From NCBI GenBank assembly GCA_963693365.1, contig CAVNZM010000013.1:186001-250000 (forward strand): a DNA stretch of 64,000 bases. Reading direction: 5' to 3'. The DNA comes from Amoebidium appalachense. Its lineage: Eukaryota > Ichthyosporea. Of this stretch, positions 63,462 through 64,000 are shown piece after piece; position 1 is the first letter of the stretch, and every line of letters starts with the position of its first letter. Both the position numbers and the translations under genes were made by a program. Below the pieces are notes generated by a model. It worked only from the letters and a program-made list of their open reading frames with translations. It ran no database searches and had not been told where the DNA came from.

Positions 63462-63509
<48 letters not shown>

Positions 63510-63916
63510 CTCGCCTGGGGGGATGGATAATCAGGATGCGGGCGAATATTATATTCGCTTGGGGGTTGAATACTCAGGATCCGAGCGAATATTGTTTTTC
63601 TTTTGACTGGATTTATCGACGGAAAGATATGCAAGTATGCACGGCATACTGAGAAGACAATAAAAATTCACGAGTTATCCAGTAACAAGTGCATACTGAG
63701 ATACCTGAACACTGTGTGAAAATCATATAAATACTCAATGTGACGACCACCAGAATTCAACAAAAAGTCTAAAGTGTTCACATTGCCAGCTAGTGTAGCA
63801 GACACCCGTAGGAAAAGAGGTAAAACGAGACATAAAAACTCACACCTATCAACATGCTTACGATTAGGCGAATATCATATTCGCTTGGGGGTTGGATAAT
63901 CAGGATCCGAGCAAAT

Positions 63917-63974
<58 letters not shown>

Positions 63975-64000
63975 ATATATATCTATGAAAACTACTCCGG
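63181..64000. repeat. Tandem array of ~43-bp units with hairpin junctions and insertions
   Basis: Units of the type TTCGCTTGGGGGTTGGATAA followed by TCAGGATCCGAGC repeat at least nine times. Units meet at the palindrome GCGAATATTATATTCGC (for example 63208-63224, 63331-63347, 63542-63558). At four junctions the loop is replaced by a TTTA/TA expansion (63251-63302), a T run of about 40 (63461-63514), a retro-inserted repeat (63594-63867) and a long TA run (63911 onward). Confidence 0.85.
63594..63867 (-). mobile_element. Dispersed 3'-end repeat, copy 3, inserted in a tandem array with target duplication
   Basis: On the minus strand this reads from CCTAATCGTAAGCATG to the CCAGTCAAAAGAAAAAC tail. 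The reading frame is open throughout, down to the shared LLLDNS-stop (63668-63870 complement). GCGAATAT lies on both sides (63585-63592 and 63868-63875), consistent with a target-site duplication. 5' truncation, an A-rich 3' end and a target duplication together support retrotransposition. Confidence 0.65.

Overview
The window is nuclear DNA of a eukaryote. Every recognisable gene is split by GT-AG introns, core promoters carry a TATA box with an initiator-like site about 30 bp downstream, and non-LTR retrotransposon and PIF/Harbinger relics are present. An ArgJ gene (the acetyl-cycling arginine pathway, absent from animals) beside secreted thrombospondin-type-1 proteins suggests an alga or another protist. 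I cannot place the lineage from the sequence alone. Much of the window is homopolymer C/G runs, (AC/GT)n, (AG/CT)n and composite repeats. Most long open frames there are simple-repeat artefacts (poly-Pro, poly-Gly, Thr-His, Cys-Val) and are not annotated.

Layout. 0-3.4 kb: composite simple-repeat blocks. 3.8-5.2 kb (minus): a decayed LINE tail with RNase H and a Cys/His-rich domain. 5.4-7 kb: (GCAC)n and (AC)n. 8.4-16.5 kb (plus): a rhodanese plus SAM-methyltransferase fusion gene in at least eight exons, with the 5' exon(s) not found and one frame break in the last exon. 18.1-28.3 kb (plus): an ArgJ gene in ten recognised exons, with a segment of about 75 residues not found and one frame break. 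29-32 kb: more composite repeats. 32.06-33.07 kb: a PIF/Harbinger-type element with TIRs, a TAA target duplication and the N-terminal part of a HARBI1-like protein. 33.15-33.72 kb: a MITE-like element with identical 40-bp TIRs. 36.0-42.5 kb and 48.6-53.3 kb (plus): two intact, tandemly duplicated 11-exon genes for secreted proteins (PAN/apple-like domain, three TSP1 repeats, a fourth TSP1-like module, a novel conserved C-terminal region). 43.2-45.1 kb (minus), between them: a LINE reverse transcriptase with one in-frame stop. 53-64 kb: microsatellites, a second copy of a composite repeat seen at 30.6 kb, an array of small palindromes (61.3-61.8 kb), and a tandem array whose hairpin loops hold different insertions (63.2-64 kb).

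The MTase and ArgJ genes lie head-to-tail, about 1.6 kb apart. The two TSP1 genes share exon lengths, intron phases and core promoter, so they are recent duplicates separated by transposon insertion. No operon-like organisation, CRISPR, rRNA or convincing tRNA was seen.
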